NCBI RefSeq assembly: GCF_018860425.1
Contig: NZ_JAHKPI010000024.1
Span: forward strand, 1-64,000
Source of the DNA: Marinobacter sp. F3R08
GTDB taxonomy: Bacteria > Pseudomonadota > Gammaproteobacteria > Pseudomonadales > Oleiphilaceae
DNA length: 64,000 nt
Reading direction: 5' to 3'
In this document: positions 63,616 to 64,000 of the stretch, one piece after another
Layout: each line of letters starts with the position of its first letter
Position numbering within the stretch: position 1 is the stretch's first letter
Program-made: the position numbers and the translations under genes
The notes under the pieces: generated by a model
The model's database searches: none
What the model was told of the DNA's origin: nothing
What the model saw: the letters and a program-made list of their open reading frames with translations, nothing else

Positions 63616-64000
63616 GTGCCCGATTCAGACGTTTTCTCCGAACGCCTCTCAACCCCCGGTACCGATGGAACGTCGCTTCTGAAAACCGGGCGTGTGCCTT
63701 CCGCACACTGGTGTCCATCACCGAACTTCGGGCCCCGCCCCGATGGTGCCAACATCTCGTTACTGGTTGTCCACAACATCAGCCTTCCCCCAGGCCAGTT
63801 TGGCGGGCCGGAAATAGAAGAGTTTTTCTGCAACCGGCTTGATCACTCGGCGCATCCTTATTTCCAGACGATTGCTGGCATTCAGGTATCGGCGCATCTG
63901 CTGATTCGTCGCGATGGCAGCCTTGTTCAGTTTGTCAGCCTGCTTGACCGGGCCTGGCACGCCGGCCGCTCGTGTTTTGCAGGGCAGGAGGAATGCAACG
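63616..64000 (+). CDS. ampD: 1,6-anhydro-N-acetylmuramyl-L-alanine amidase, partial
   Basis: The first 128 codons of AmpD, cut by the window end. GTG 63616 is the only plausible start after an in-frame stop at 63589. HWCPSPNFGPRP, then VVHNISLPPGQFGG with the first zinc His, and WHAGRSCFAGQEECN near the end are characteristic. AmpD cleaves recycled anhydromuropeptides in the cytosol and thereby keeps AmpR-controlled beta-lactamase low. It follows the DUF1631 gene, as in pseudomonads. Confidence 0.93.
   Translation, partial: MPDSDVFSERLSTPGTDGTSLLKTGRVPSAHWCPSPNFGPRPDGANISLLVVHNISLPPGQFGGPEIEEFFCNRLDHSAHPYFQTIAGIQVSAHLLIRRDGSLVQFVSLLDRAWHAGRSCFAGQEECN

Overview
The window looks like chromosomal backbone of a marine gammaproteobacterium, most probably Marinobacter or a close relative. 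This is inferred from gene content, gene order and protein resemblance; no 16S gene is present. The blocks dnaE-accA-tilS-pyrG-kdsA-eno-ftsB-ispD-ispF-truD-surE-pcm-DUF368-nlpD-rpoS, rnfABCDGE-nth, metG/apbC-dcd, purN-purM-DUF2066-CDP-alcohol transferase-hda and nadC/DUF1631-ampD follow the order known from Pseudomonas and its relatives. Genes are tightly packed and no gene-free stretch exceeds 300 bases. I see no insertion sequence, prophage, CRISPR array, rRNA or tRNA. Positions 1-183 hold only non-coding sequence downstream of the first gene. || 0.2-11.6 kb, all minus strand: a signalling and carboxylate-uptake island. It contains a DUF294 cNMP/CBS/nucleotidyltransferase protein with a DnaQ-like exonuclease; a sodium:solute symporter pair (DUF4212 small subunit plus large subunit, the family that includes ActP-like acetate carriers); a 169-residue membrane protein; and a giant CrbS/MxtR-type hybrid kinase with an SLC5 transporter domain. 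The kinase gene is translationally coupled to a receiver-TPR protein and then to a very small histidine kinase. || 11.7-23.1 kb: mixed metabolism. An Smr-domain protein and a small repeat lipoprotein precede an isoquinoline-oxidoreductase-like molybdenum enzyme with its XdhC factor. Then come three methionine-salvage genes (mtnB, mtnD, mtnC), a DUF3080 lipoprotein, an orphan GspE-type ATPase, and DUF2069, wrbA, arsC/yfgD and a thioredoxin-like lipoprotein. || 23.2-41.4 kb, plus strand: replication, fatty acid, tRNA, nucleotide, LPS, glycolysis, cell division and isoprenoid genes, ending in nlpD-rpoS. The DUF368-nlpD spacer carries four GTTAC half-sites in inverted pairs. The rpoS leader is strikingly T-poor and contains several AANAANAA motifs, one overlapping the start codon. 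|| 41.4-64 kb: nth and the Rnf complex, metG, apbC, dcd, a DUF416 protein, avtA, DUF3108, purN-purM, DUF2066, a CDP-alcohol phosphatidyltransferase, hda, an orphan ParA, a YqcC protein, nadC, a DUF1631 protein behind three phased TGAC decamers, and an ampD gene cut off by the window end. || Most genes are ordinary housekeeping genes. The least explained items are the coupled three-gene relay with the neighbouring transporter island, the GTTAC array, the rpoS leader and the TGAC decamers.
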